DNA of 64,000 nucleotides from Lachnobacterium bovis. GTDB taxonomy: Bacteria > Bacillota > Clostridia > Lachnospirales > Lachnospiraceae. Shown here in pieces: positions 1 to 8,118 of this stretch (the first letter of the stretch is position 1; the number at the start of each line of letters is the position of its first letter). A program made the position numbers and the translations under genes. The stretch lies in assembly GCF_900111325.1 (NCBI RefSeq), contig NZ_FOGW01000006.1, forward strand, positions 79,626 through 143,625. Direction: 5' to 3'. The notes below the pieces were generated by a model. The model saw only the letters and a list, made by a program, of their open reading frames with translations. It did not search any database and was not told the origin of the DNA.

Positions 1-167
1 GTAGACTTGACGCACCGGGTAGACCACTTCTATTTGGTACAACAGAAGAATTTTTAAGAGTTTTTGGGGTAAAATCGTTAAATGAACTTCCAATTTTAAA
101 TCAAGTACAAATTGAAGAATTTAAGCAAGAAGCTGAAAAAGAAATGCAAATACAGTTAGAGGTTTAA
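1..167 (+). CDS. scpB: Segregation and condensation protein B, 3' end only
   Basis: Only the last 54 codons are present; the first complete codon starts at base 3 and the stop is TAA at 165-167. The residues GRLDAPGRPLLFGTTEEFL near the start are the typical ScpB C-terminal winged-helix segment, followed by a loop ending in NELPIL. ScpB is the kleisin-associated partner of SMC and ScpA in the bacterial condensin complex that organises and segregates the chromosome in the cytoplasm. The 5' part, and presumably scpA, lie to the left of the window. A strong terminator follows directly, so this gene ends its transcription unit. Identification rests on one short but characteristic motif. Confidence 0.85.
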   Translation, partial: RLDAPGRPLLFGTTEEFLRVFGVKSLNELPILNQVQIEEFKQEAEKEMQIQLEV

Positions 168-186
168 AAATGACATTATATGAGGT

Positions 187-228
187 AAATTCACACAAGA
201 GAAGATTGTGTGGGTTTATCTTTTTTTT
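187..228 (+). terminator. Rho-independent terminator of scpB
   Basis: Bases 187-198 pair with 206-217 (12 bp including two G-U pairs) around a 7-base loop, followed by a T-run at 221-228. It separates scpB from the decarboxylase operon. Confidence 0.9.
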
Positions 229-352
229 GTTGGCTAGAAGAATTTTATTATAGTTAGAGATTTTTTTGTGTCAAATTTTATTTTACATTATACATTTTAA
301 AAGTTATAAAGTCAGAATATACTATTAATTCTTGAAGTATTCTGTAGTAATT

Positions 353-373
353 ATACTATTGAAAAAATAGTAT
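353..373. promoter_or_regulatory. Perfect inverted repeat over the -35 box, candidate operator
   Basis: ATACTATT at 353-360 is mirrored by AATAGTAT at 366-373 with a 5-base spacer, and the -35 hexamer (359-364) lies inside it. The same half-site ATACTATT also occurs at 319-326. A further pair, CAGAATA (313-319) and TATTCTG (338-344), lies just upstream. The position suggests a repressor site, but the binding protein is unknown. Confidence 0.45.
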
Positions 374-387
374 TAAAATAATATAAT
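359..387 (+). promoter_or_regulatory. Sigma-A promoter of the decarboxylase operon
   Basis: TTGAAA (359-364), 17-base spacer, TATAAT (382-387), 41 bases before the first start codon. The rest of the 168-427 gap holds only the terminator and inverted repeats described separately. Confidence 0.75.
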
Positions 388-427
388 AAAATTATAAAAA
401 TTATATAAAATGTATGGAGGAAGTGTA

Positions 428-1837
428 ATGAAAAGCGAGAATTATAATGTCGCAATACAACGAATAAATAAGGTTGTTGATGAAAATAGCTTTGTTGAAA
501 TAGGCGCATTAGTAACAGCACGTAATACAGATTTTAATCTTAACTGTGAAAAAACACCATCTGACGGTGTCGTAACAGGATATGGATTAATTGATGGAAA
601 TTTGGTGTATGTTTACAGTCAAGATTCGACTGTTTTAAATGGATCAATAGGTGAAATGCATGCTGAAAAAATTTGCAAATTGTATGAGATGGCATTGAAA
701 ATGAAAGCTCCAATTATCGGTTTTATTGATAGTGTAGGAGTAAGACTTCAAGAGTCAGTGGATGCTCTAGAAGCGATTGGTAAAATTATGACTATGCAGT
801 CAAAATGTAAGGGTATTATTCCACAATATTTAGGGGTATTTGGTAGATGTGCCGGTGTAATGACAACAGTTGCTAGTTTATCAGATTTTGTATTTGTTGA
901 TGAAAAAGCAGAATTTTTCTTAAATTCACCTGATGCTATAGAGTCGAATTTTAAAGAAAAAATGAATACATCTTGTCCTATTTATCAAGGTGAAAATAAT
1001 GGTATTATTGATATGGTTGAGGATGAAGAAAGTATTTATTCTGATATTAGGAACATGATAACATTTTTACCTTTAAACAATGAAAGTGATGTTTATATTG
1101 GAGAAGGTACAGATGATTTAAATAGAGTGTGCCCAAGTCTACCTAATTTAGTTAAATATGCACACAATTTTATCGAGGAAATCGCAGATGATAATAGATT
1201 CTTTGAAGTAAAAAGTCTTTATGCGCAAGGCGTTGTGACTGGCTTTATACATTTAAATGGTATGGCGATTGGTATAATTGCTAATAATATGGCAAATCTT
1301 GATGAAGATGGTAATGATGCAAAACAATTTAAGGATAAGATTAATACGGATGTATGTGAAAAAATGTCTGATTTTATCGAATTTTGTTCTGGTTTTTCAG
1401 TTCCAATTTTAACTATTACAAATATTAATGGTATTGAGGCTGACTTAAAAAATGAAAACAACTTTGCTAGACATATTTCTAAAGTTGTAAGAACTTTTAC
1501 TAAAGCTAAAGTTCCAAAGGTTAATCTTATAACGGATAAGGCTTTTGGAAGTTCATATATTTATATGAATTCGAAATCACTAGGAGCTGATATTGTTTTG
1601 GCTTGGGATAATGCACAGGTTGGTACATTAAATGCGGATCTTGCTGTTAAAATAATGTATCCAACAGAAAATTTAGCAACATTAAATGAAAAGGAAAAAG
1701 AATATAAGAAACTTCAAAATAATGTTGTTTCCGCTGCAAGAAGAGGATACATAGATAAGGTTATTAGTCCTGAAGATACTAGAAAATATTTGATTGCTTT
1801 TTTTGAGATGTTATATTCAAAAGAGTGTTTTGAATAA
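428..1837 (+). CDS. Carboxyltransferase-domain protein, acyl-CoA (MmdA/PccB/12S) type
   Basis: A 469-residue crotonase-fold carboxyltransferase. The frame is open from an ATG at 410, but GGAGG at 416-420 fits only the ATG at 428. Family members move CO2 between biotin and an acyl-CoA (methylmalonyl-CoA decarboxylase alpha, transcarboxylase 12S). The fold signature is present: DGVVTGYG at 46-53, then NGSIGEMHAEK at 71-81. The usual oxyanion-hole motifs are altered: DSVGVR at 101-106 where DSGGAR is typical, GRCAGVMTT at 139-147, and AFGSSY at 372-377 where AYGGAY is typical. It is also some 40-50 residues shorter than common members. First gene of the operon with gamma, biotin carrier, beta and an oxaloacetate-type carboxyltransferase. 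Family is clear; substrate and even activity are uncertain. Confidence 0.85.
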   Translation: MKSENYNVAIQRINKVVDENSFVEIGALVTARNTDFNLNCEKTPSDGVVTGYGLIDGNLVYVYSQDSTVLNGSIGEMHAEKICKLYEMALKMKAPIIGFIDSVGVRLQESVDALEAIGKIMTMQSKCKGIIPQYLGVFGRCAGVMTTVASLSDFVFVDEKAEFFLNSPDAIESNFKEKMNTSCPIYQGENNGIIDMVEDEESIYSDIRNMITFLPLNNESDVYIGEGTDDLNRVCPSLPNLVKYAHNFIEEIADDNRFFEVKSLYAQGVVTGFIHLNGMAIGIIANNMANLDEDGNDAKQFKDKINTDVCEKMSDFIEFCSGFSVPILTITNINGIEADLKNENNFARHISKVVRTFTKAKVPKVNLITDKAFGSSYIYMNSKSLGADIVLAWDNAQVGTLNADLAVKIMYPTENLATLNEKEKEYKKLQNNVVSAARRGYIDKVISPEDTRKYLIAFFEMLYSKECFE

Positions 1838-1891
1838 GATTGTAGTTTAAGTAATCAAAAGGTAAGAATTATACAAGAAAGGTGAGCTAAA

Positions 1892-2599
1892 ATGAAGAAA
1901 AGATTGATTGTGTTTTTCACAATGATTATAATGATGTTCTCTTTTTGTGCTTGTGAATTTCAGGATGAAAAAACGACAAACTATCATGGATATTCGTATA
2001 CTGATTTGAAAAATCAAGGTATAAAATTATTGTCTGAGATTGATAAGCTTGCTTCATCTAAAGACTTAAGTGAAATGGAAAGAAGCGGACAGATAAAATC
2101 GAATTATTTAGAAGCAATAAAAAAATACAAAGAAACACAAGACAAATACGGAAAAAATAAAAAAATCGGTGATTTTCATATTTCTGTTGCAGGAGATACA
2201 TTAACGACAAAATATACATTAAAAAATGATAAACGAGATACAGAGTATCAAGTTATTTACAATTATAATACAATGGAAATTAAGGATTTTTCATTTAATC
2301 CAATTTTTACATTAGGTGAAAAATTACAAAGTGCAGGAAGAAATACTATAGTTTCTGTTCTTATTGTGTTTGCAATGCTTACATTCATTAGTATTGTTAT
2401 TTCGGGCTTTAAATTTATTAGTGGAAATCCAAAACCTAAAAATGAAGTTCAATTAAAGCCAATAAAACAAGAAAATGTAGTAGAAAATGAAAATTTAGTA
2501 GATGATGCAGAATTAGTAGCTGTAATTGCAGCAGCTATTGCTTCATATGAAAAAGTTCAAACATCGGATTTTGTTGTTAGAAAAATTAAGAGAAGATAA
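1892..2599 (+). CDS. OadG-family decarboxylase gamma subunit with lipoprotein-like N-terminal domain
   Basis: 235 residues. An N-terminal signal ends in FSFCAC, suggesting lipidation at Cys19 or Cys21. A charged extracellular domain of about 120 residues follows, then one membrane helix at about 152-173 and a cytoplasmic tail with DDAELVAVIAAAIASYE (about 208-225). That tail is the typical OadG ending. In Na+-pumping decarboxylases the gamma subunit anchors the carboxyltransferase to the membrane beta subunit. Ordinary OadG is only about 80-110 residues and lacks the large outer domain. Ribosome site AAAGGTGAG precedes the ATG. Its place between carboxyltransferase and biotin-carrier genes supports the call. 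Confidence 0.8.
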   Translation: MKKRLIVFFTMIIMMFSFCACEFQDEKTTNYHGYSYTDLKNQGIKLLSEIDKLASSKDLSEMERSGQIKSNYLEAIKKYKETQDKYGKNKKIGDFHISVAGDTLTTKYTLKNDKRDTEYQVIYNYNTMEIKDFSFNPIFTLGEKLQSAGRNTIVSVLIVFAMLTFISIVISGFKFISGNPKPKNEVQLKPIKQENVVENENLVDDAELVAVIAAAIASYEKVQTSDFVVRKIKRR

Positions 2600-2628
2600 A
2601 AACTTAAACTTTAGGAGGATATATAAAG

Positions 2629-2997
2629 ATGAAAAATTATACAATTACAGTTAATGGAAATGTTTATGATGTAACTGTAGAAGAAAAAGGTGAAGGAGCT
2701 GTTGCAAGTAACTCAAGTAACAGACCAGTAGTTAAGCAATCAGCTGCACCAAAGGCTACACCAAAAGCTGTAGGAGCAGGAAGTGTTAAAATAGATGCAA
2801 AAGCTGCAGGTAAGGTATTTAAGATTGAAAAAAATGTCTCAGATGCAGTAAAAGCAGGAGATACCGTTTTGGTATTAGAGATCATGAAGATGGAAACACC
2901 AGTAGTTGCTCCATGTGATGGTACAGTAGCTAGTATTGATGTAAAAGTAGGAGATCAAGTTGAAGTTGGTGCAGTTTTAGCAACTTTAAATGAGTAG
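2629..2997 (+). CDS. Biotin carrier subunit of the decarboxylase
   Basis: 122 residues. The N-terminal 20 residues are an MKNYTITVNGNVYDVTVEE-type strand, followed by an Ala/Pro/Lys-rich flexible linker (about 33-50) and a biotinyl domain from about 52 to the end. The biotin acceptor is Lys87 in EIMKMETP. The domain carries CO2 on biotin from the carboxyltransferase to the membrane beta subunit. It resembles GcdC/MmdC and transcarboxylase 1.3S subunits. The ribosome site AGGAGG is at good distance. A biotin ligase is not in the window. Confidence 0.93.
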   Translation: MKNYTITVNGNVYDVTVEEKGEGAVASNSSNRPVVKQSAAPKATPKAVGAGSVKIDAKAAGKVFKIEKNVSDAVKAGDTVLVLEIMKMETPVVAPCDGTVASIDVKVGDQVEVGAVLATLNE

Positions 2998-3019
2998 TGA
3001 ATAGTGAGGGGGAAAACTT

Positions 3020-4171
3020 GTGAATAATCTTGGCGATATTTTAAATAATTTATTACATCAAACCGCCTTTTTTAACCTTACTGTTGGCAATTATATAATG
3101 ATATTGATAGCATGTGTTTTATTGTTTTTTGCCATAAAAAAAGAATATGAACCATTGTTATTAGTACCGATTGCATTTGGTATGTTATTAGTTAATATTT
3201 ATCCAGATATTATTTTGAATCCAGCAAATTCAAAAAATGGTACAGGCGGATTATTATATTATTTTTATCAATTAGATGAGTGGTCTATTTTACCTTCTCT
3301 TATTTTCTTAGGAGTAGGAGCGATGACAGATTTTGGACCATTAATAGCTAATCCAATTAGTTTTTTGTTAGGTGCAGCAGCTCAATTTGGTATATTCGGT
3401 GCATACTTCTTGGCTATTGGCTTAGGGTTCAATGATAAAGCAGCAGCAGCAATTTCAATCATAGGTGGTGCGGATGGTCCTACATCAATTTTCTTAGCTG
3501 GTAAACTTGGGCAATCATCTTTGATGGGACCTATTGCGGTTGCGGCATACTCGTACATGTCATTAGTACCTTTGATTCAACCACCAATTATGAAATTACT
3601 TACTACTGAAGAAGAAAGAAAAATTCATATGGAAAATCTTCGACCAGTTAGTAAGCGTGAAAAAATAATATTTCCAATAGTTGTAACAATAATTGTTTGT
3701 TTATTATTACCTACAACAGCTCCTTTGGTTGGTATGTTAATGTTAGGTAATTTATTTAGAGAAAGTGGTGTGGTTAGACAGTTACAGGAAACTGCATCTA
3801 ATGCTTTGATGTATATTGTTGTAATTTTATTAGGTACATCAGTCGGTGCAACAACAAGTGCAGAATCTTTTTTGAATTTTGATACTATTAGAATAGTATT
3901 TTTAGGTTTAGTTGCGTTTGGTATCGGAACAGCTGCAGGTGTATTGTTTGGAAAATTACTATGTTATATAACAAAAGGAAAAATAAACCCATTAATTGGT
4001 TCTGCTGGCGTATCTGCCGTTCCGATGGCGGCAAGACAGTCGCAAAAAGTTGGTGCTGAGGCTGATCCAACAAACTTCTTGTTAATGCATGCAATGGGGC
4101 CTAATGTTGCAGGGGTAATTGGTACAGCTATCGCAGCAGGTTGCTTTATGGCAATTTTTGGTATTAACTAA
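3020..4171 (+). CDS. Sodium ion-translocating decarboxylase beta subunit
   Basis: 383 residues starting at GTG behind GAGGGGGA. A polytopic membrane protein of the OadB/MmdB/GcdB family, which decarboxylates carboxybiotin and drives Na+ out of the cell. The family hallmark GGADGPTSIF lies about one third of the way in, and a second half contains SAGVSAVPMAAR and NFLLMHAMGPNVAG. In OadB the Asp of the first motif and residues in the second region are implicated in Na+ binding. The N-terminal region has an extra membrane helix preceding the conserved start. Follows the biotin carrier by 22 bases and precedes the oxaloacetate-type carboxyltransferase by 16. Confidence 0.95.
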   Translation: MNNLGDILNNLLHQTAFFNLTVGNYIMILIACVLLFFAIKKEYEPLLLVPIAFGMLLVNIYPDIILNPANSKNGTGGLLYYFYQLDEWSILPSLIFLGVGAMTDFGPLIANPISFLLGAAAQFGIFGAYFLAIGLGFNDKAAAAISIIGGADGPTSIFLAGKLGQSSLMGPIAVAAYSYMSLVPLIQPPIMKLLTTEEERKIHMENLRPVSKREKIIFPIVVTIIVCLLLPTTAPLVGMLMLGNLFRESGVVRQLQETASNALMYIVVILLGTSVGATTSAESFLNFDTIRIVFLGLVAFGIGTAAGVLFGKLLCYITKGKINPLIGSAGVSAVPMAARQSQKVGAEADPTNFLLMHAMGPNVAGVIGTAIAAGCFMAIFGIN

Positions 4172-4187
4172 GTTTTAGGAGGAGAAA

Positions 4188-5609
4188 ATGGAAACTATAA
4201 AGGATAAAAAAGTTAAAATAACAGAGACAATATTAAGAGATGCTCATCAGTCAATGATTGCAACAAGAATGACAACTGAGCAAATGCTTCCTATTGTTGA
4301 AAAAATGGATCAAATAGGCTATCATGCAGTTGAATGTTGGGGTGGAGCTACATTTGATGCTTGTTTGAGATTTTTAAAGGAAGATCCATGGGATCGTTTA
4401 AGAAAACTAAGAGATGGTTTTAAAAATACAAAATTACAGATGCTATTTAGAGGTCAAAATATTTTAGGATATCGTCCTTATGCAGATGACGTTGTTGAGT
4501 ATTTTGTACAAAAATCAATTGCAAATGGAATTGATATTATACGTATTTTTGACTGCTTTAATGATTTAAGAAACTTACAGACAGCTGTTGATGCAACTAA
4601 CAAGGAAAAAGGTCATGCACAAGTTGCTTTATCATATACATTAGGCGATGCATATACTCTTGATTATTGGAAAGAAATGGCAAAAAGAGTTGAAGATATG
4701 GGAGCCAATTCCTTATGTATTAAGGATATGGCAGGTTTATTAGTTCCATATAAAGCTGATGAATTAGTTAAAGCATTAAAGGAAACTGTTGATATTCCAA
4801 TTGAGTTGCACACACACTATACATCAGGTGTTGCTTCCATGACATTACTTAAAGCTGTTGAAGCAGGTTGTGACATAATTGATACAGCAATGTCTCCATT
4901 TGCACTAGGTACTTCACAGCCAGCAACAGAAGTTATGGTTGAAACTTTAAAAGGTTCACAGTTTGATACTGGATTAGATCAAAAAAAACTTGCAGAAATC
5001 GCTGATTACTTTAGAACTATAAGAGAGGAATCATTACAATCAGGATTACTTAATCCAAAAGTGTTAGGTGTAAATATAAAAACATTATTGTATCAAGTGC
5101 CTGGCGGTATGTTATCAAATCTTTTGTCACAATTAAAAGAGCAGGGTGCAGAAGACAAATATGAAGAAGTTCTAGCAGAGGTTCCTAGAGTTAGAAAAGA
5201 TTTAGGAGAACCACCACTAGTAACACCATCTTCACAAATTGTTGGAACACAAGCTGTATTTAATGTCCTTATGGGAGAAAGATATAAAGTTGCAACAAAA
5301 GAAACAAAAGATGTTTTAATGGGTAAATATGGTAAAACAGTTAAACCATTTAATCAAGAAATTGTTGATAAAGTACTTAGTGAAGAAGAAAAAGCTAATA
5401 CAATAACATGTCGTCCAGCAGACTTGATTGAACCAGAATTAGCTTCAATTGAAGAAGAAATGAAACAGTGGAAACAGCAGGATGAAGATGTGTTGTCATA
5501 TGCGCTATTTCCACAGGTTGCAACTGACTTCTTTAAATATAGACAAGCACAGCAAAGAGGCGTTGATGAAAAAGTTGCTGATACAAAAAATGGAGCATAT
5601 CCAGTGTAA
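4188..5609 (+). CDS. Oxaloacetate decarboxylase alpha / pyruvate carboxylase subunit B-type carboxyltransferase
   Basis: 473 residues, TIM-barrel carboxyltransferase acting on oxaloacetate/pyruvate. Visible are TILRDAHQSMIATRM near residue 14, the lysine of CIKDMAG (carbamylated in the family), and metal-binding His208 and His210 in LHTHYTSG. The C-terminal conserved carboxylase domain is present, but there is no biotinyl domain: the protein stops where OadA proteins continue into a linker and EAMKM motif. Biotin must therefore come from the separate carrier at 2629. Ribosome site AGGAGG. Last gene of the operon; a terminator follows. The physiological substrate is probably oxaloacetate. Confidence 0.92.
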   Translation: METIKDKKVKITETILRDAHQSMIATRMTTEQMLPIVEKMDQIGYHAVECWGGATFDACLRFLKEDPWDRLRKLRDGFKNTKLQMLFRGQNILGYRPYADDVVEYFVQKSIANGIDIIRIFDCFNDLRNLQTAVDATNKEKGHAQVALSYTLGDAYTLDYWKEMAKRVEDMGANSLCIKDMAGLLVPYKADELVKALKETVDIPIELHTHYTSGVASMTLLKAVEAGCDIIDTAMSPFALGTSQPATEVMVETLKGSQFDTGLDQKKLAEIADYFRTIREESLQSGLLNPKVLGVNIKTLLYQVPGGMLSNLLSQLKEQGAEDKYEEVLAEVPRVRKDLGEPPLVTPSSQIVGTQAVFNVLMGERYKVATKETKDVLMGKYGKTVKPFNQEIVDKVLSEEEKANTITCRPADLIEPELASIEEEMKQWKQQDEDVLSYALFPQVATDFFKYRQAQQRGVDEKVADTKNGAYPV

Positions 5610-5680
5610 AAATAAATTCGAATACATAGATTTATCAAATATAATCAGCAGAAATTAATAAGTTTATGTATTTAAATACG

Positions 5681-5734
5681 AATCTCCTTGAGTAGATAGT
5701 TTAGATAAGATAGTCTGCTTAAGGAGATTTTTTT
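5681..5734 (+). terminator. Terminator of the decarboxylase operon
   Basis: AATCTCCTT (5681-5689) pairs with AAGGAGATT (5721-5729), and the stem continues inward through TAGTCTGCTT with G-U pairs. A T-run occupies 5728-5734. Confidence 0.88.
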
Positions 5735-5778
5735 GCTTTTTTATGTTTAAATTGCCACTTTTTAAAAATATGAAAATT

Positions 5779-5787
5779 TGTTATAAT
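5779..5787 (+). promoter_or_regulatory. Extended -10 promoter of the RpiR-family regulator
   Basis: TGTTATAAT (TGN plus TATAAT) lies 38 bases before the start codon. No good -35 box is visible, which fits an extended -10 promoter. Confidence 0.55.
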
Positions 5788-5824
5788 TAAATTTAAATGA
5801 CTATAAAGAGTAGGAAGTAGATAT

Positions 5825-6754
5825 ATGGGCGCAAAAAACGAATTATTAAATAGAATTAATAATTCATACAGTAGTATGAGTAAAGGTCAAAAGATACTTG
5901 CAACTTATATAACAGATAATTATGATAAAGCTGTTTTTTTGACAGCTGCCAAATTAGGCGAAACTGTAGGAGTTTCAGAATCAACTGTTGTTAGGTTTGC
6001 GATGCACCTTGGCTATAAAGGTTATCCGGAATTTCAGAAATCTTTAGAAGAATTAGTTAGAAATAAGTTGAATTCTATTCAAAGAATGGAAGTGACATAT
6101 GGAAGAATTAGTCAATCGGAGATTTTACAGTCTGTTCTACAATCAGATGCAGAAAAAATAAAAAGCACAATTGAAAGAATTGATTCAAATGCGTTCGAAT
6201 TAGCTGTTGATACGATTTTAGCGGCAAAAAATATTTATATTGTTGGTATAAGAAGTTGTGCACCTTTGGCAAGTTTCTTGTCTTTTTATTTGAACTTAAT
6301 AATTGATAATGTTCATTTGTTGCAAACTAGCAGTTCAAGTGAGTTATTTGAGCAAATGGTCAGAATTGATAAAGATGATGTAATTATTGGAATTAGTTTT
6401 CCAAGATATTCAATGAGAACTTTAAAAGCATTAGAATTTGCAAATAAGAGAAATGCAAAGGTTATTACAATAACAGATAGTGTACATTCGCCAATGAATT
6501 TATATTCATCATGTAATTTGATTGCTGATAGTGATATGGCTTCAATTGTTGATTCTTTAGTAGCACCACTTAGTGTAATTAATGCACTAATAGTCGCATT
6601 ATGTATGAAAAAACAAAAAGAAGTGGCCAAAACACTTACAATGTTAGAAGATATTTGGAATGAATATCAAGTTTACGAGAATGATGAAATAGATTACATA
6701 GATGATAAAGTTAAATTAAGATATGCAAAATTAGGAGATATTGATAATGAGTAA
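5825..6754 (+). CDS. MurR/RpiR-family transcriptional regulator
   Basis: 309 residues. The N-terminal helix-turn-helix domain (about 1-77) contains SKGQKILATYI and GVSESTVVRFAMHLGYKGYPEFQ, the hallmark of the RpiR family. A SIS sugar-phosphate-binding domain (about 120-260) includes NIYIVGIRSCAPLA and DDVIIGISFPRYS. Family members sense phosphosugars and act on sugar or amino-sugar genes, but no sugar genes lie nearby, so the target is unknown. It overlaps the next gene by 8 bases, so the two are co-transcribed. Confidence 0.88.
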   Translation: MGAKNELLNRINNSYSSMSKGQKILATYITDNYDKAVFLTAAKLGETVGVSESTVVRFAMHLGYKGYPEFQKSLEELVRNKLNSIQRMEVTYGRISQSEILQSVLQSDAEKIKSTIERIDSNAFELAVDTILAAKNIYIVGIRSCAPLASFLSFYLNLIIDNVHLLQTSSSSELFEQMVRIDKDDVIIGISFPRYSMRTLKALEFANKRNAKVITITDSVHSPMNLYSSCNLIADSDMASIVDSLVAPLSVINALIVALCMKKQKEVAKTLTMLEDIWNEYQVYENDEIDYIDDKVKLRYAKLGDIDNE

Positions 6755-8054
6755 AGTTGTTGTGATTGGCGGTGGCCCAGCAGGTTGTTTTGCGGCTTAT
6801 TACGCAGCACAAAATGGTAATGATGTGATTCTAATTGAAAAAAATGAAAAATTAGGAAAAAAATTATACATAACAGGAAAAGGCAGATGCAATGTTACAA
6901 ATGCAAGTGATATGGATGAACTATTGTCGAACGTAATGGGTAATAATAAATTCTTGTACAGTGCATTTAATGATTTTTCTAATAAGGATGTTATGGAATT
7001 TTTTGAAAATAGAAAAACACACCTTAAAATAGAAAGAGGAAATCGTGTCTTTCCTAAATCAGATCATTCGTCGGATATAATTTCATGTTTGAAAAGAGCA
7101 CTTGATGATGAGGGTGTAGAAATAATGTTTAACAGTAATGTTAAGGAATTAATATATGATCATCTTACTGTTGAAGAAAAAGCAGAAAAAATAGATCCAA
7201 ATTCAAAATATAAAAAGAAAAAAGAAAAAAAGAAATTGGATAAAATTGTTAAAGGCGTTGTTCTTTCTGATGGAAGTAAAATTTTGGCAGATAAAGTCGT
7301 TGTTGCTACTGGAGGCTTTTCATATCAAACAACAGGTAGTACAGGCGATGGATATAAATTTGCAGAGAATGTTGGACATAAAATTATAGAAGTTTCACCT
7401 GCTTTAGTTCCTTTTAATATAAAGGAAGAATGGGTGAAGAGCTTACAAGGATTATCATTAAAAAATGTTTCATTACGAATAATGTCACCTAAGAATAAGA
7501 AATTATATGAAGATTTTGGTGAAATGTTATTTACGCATTTTGGTGTAAGTGGACCAATGATTTTATCAGCAAGCTCAAATATTAAACCTAGAGATTTTGA
7601 AAATGAGCTACATCTTTTTATTGATTTGAAACCAGCTTTAGATGAGGCTACATTAGATAAGAGAATTTTAAGAGAATTTGAAAGTGGTATTAATAAACAA
7701 TTTAAAAATGTTTTAGGTCACTTGTTTCCAACTAAATTGATTCCTATCATTGTTAATTTATCTACTATTGATGCCGATAAACAGGTTAACGATATATCTA
7801 GAGTAGAGCGATTAGATTTTGTAAAATTGATTAAAAATTTACCAATGACAATTGTTAGTAAAAGAAGCTTCAATGAAGCAATAATTACAAAAGGTGGAGT
7901 GACTGTTAAAGAAGTTGATCCATCTACAATGGGGTCAAAGGTATGCAAAAATTTATTTTTCTGTGGAGAAGTGCTTGATTTAGATGCATTGACTGGTGGA
8001 TATAATTTACAAATTGCATGGTCGACAGGACATTTGGCTGGAATATCATGTTAA
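6747..8054 (+). CDS. NAD(P)/FAD-dependent oxidoreductase, HI0933/BaiN family
   Basis: 435 residues. The ATG at 6747 is chosen over a TTG at 6741 because TAGGAGA (6732-6738) sits 8 bases upstream. A Rossmann FAD motif VVVIGGGPAGCFAAYYA lies at 4-20, then EKNEKLGKKLYITGKGRCN (31-49), typical of the HI0933-like flavoproteins. The C-terminus carries FFCGEVLDLDALTGGYNLQ, which closes the FAD site. Activity in most members is undefined; BaiN acts on bile-acid intermediates, but that must not be assumed here. Residues 153-165 are almost all lysine and glutamate, a surface insertion in the middle domain. Often precedes cmk in Clostridia, as here. Confidence 0.88.
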   Translation: MSKVVVIGGGPAGCFAAYYAAQNGNDVILIEKNEKLGKKLYITGKGRCNVTNASDMDELLSNVMGNNKFLYSAFNDFSNKDVMEFFENRKTHLKIERGNRVFPKSDHSSDIISCLKRALDDEGVEIMFNSNVKELIYDHLTVEEKAEKIDPNSKYKKKKEKKKLDKIVKGVVLSDGSKILADKVVVATGGFSYQTTGSTGDGYKFAENVGHKIIEVSPALVPFNIKEEWVKSLQGLSLKNVSLRIMSPKNKKLYEDFGEMLFTHFGVSGPMILSASSNIKPRDFENELHLFIDLKPALDEATLDKRILREFESGINKQFKNVLGHLFPTKLIPIIVNLSTIDADKQVNDISRVERLDFVKLIKNLPMTIVSKRSFNEAIITKGGVTVKEVDPSTMGSKVCKNLFFCGEVLDLDALTGGYNLQIAWSTGHLAGISC

Positions 8055-8118
8055 AGTTTGGTATTATGTTATAGGAGATTGGATTCTCCAAAAATAAAAA
8101 ACAAATGAGGAATGAAAG

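Noticed and set aside
8073..8090. Small inverted repeat GGAGA/TCTCC before cmk as a terminator
   Set aside because: Only about 5 bp with no T-run; more likely incidental.
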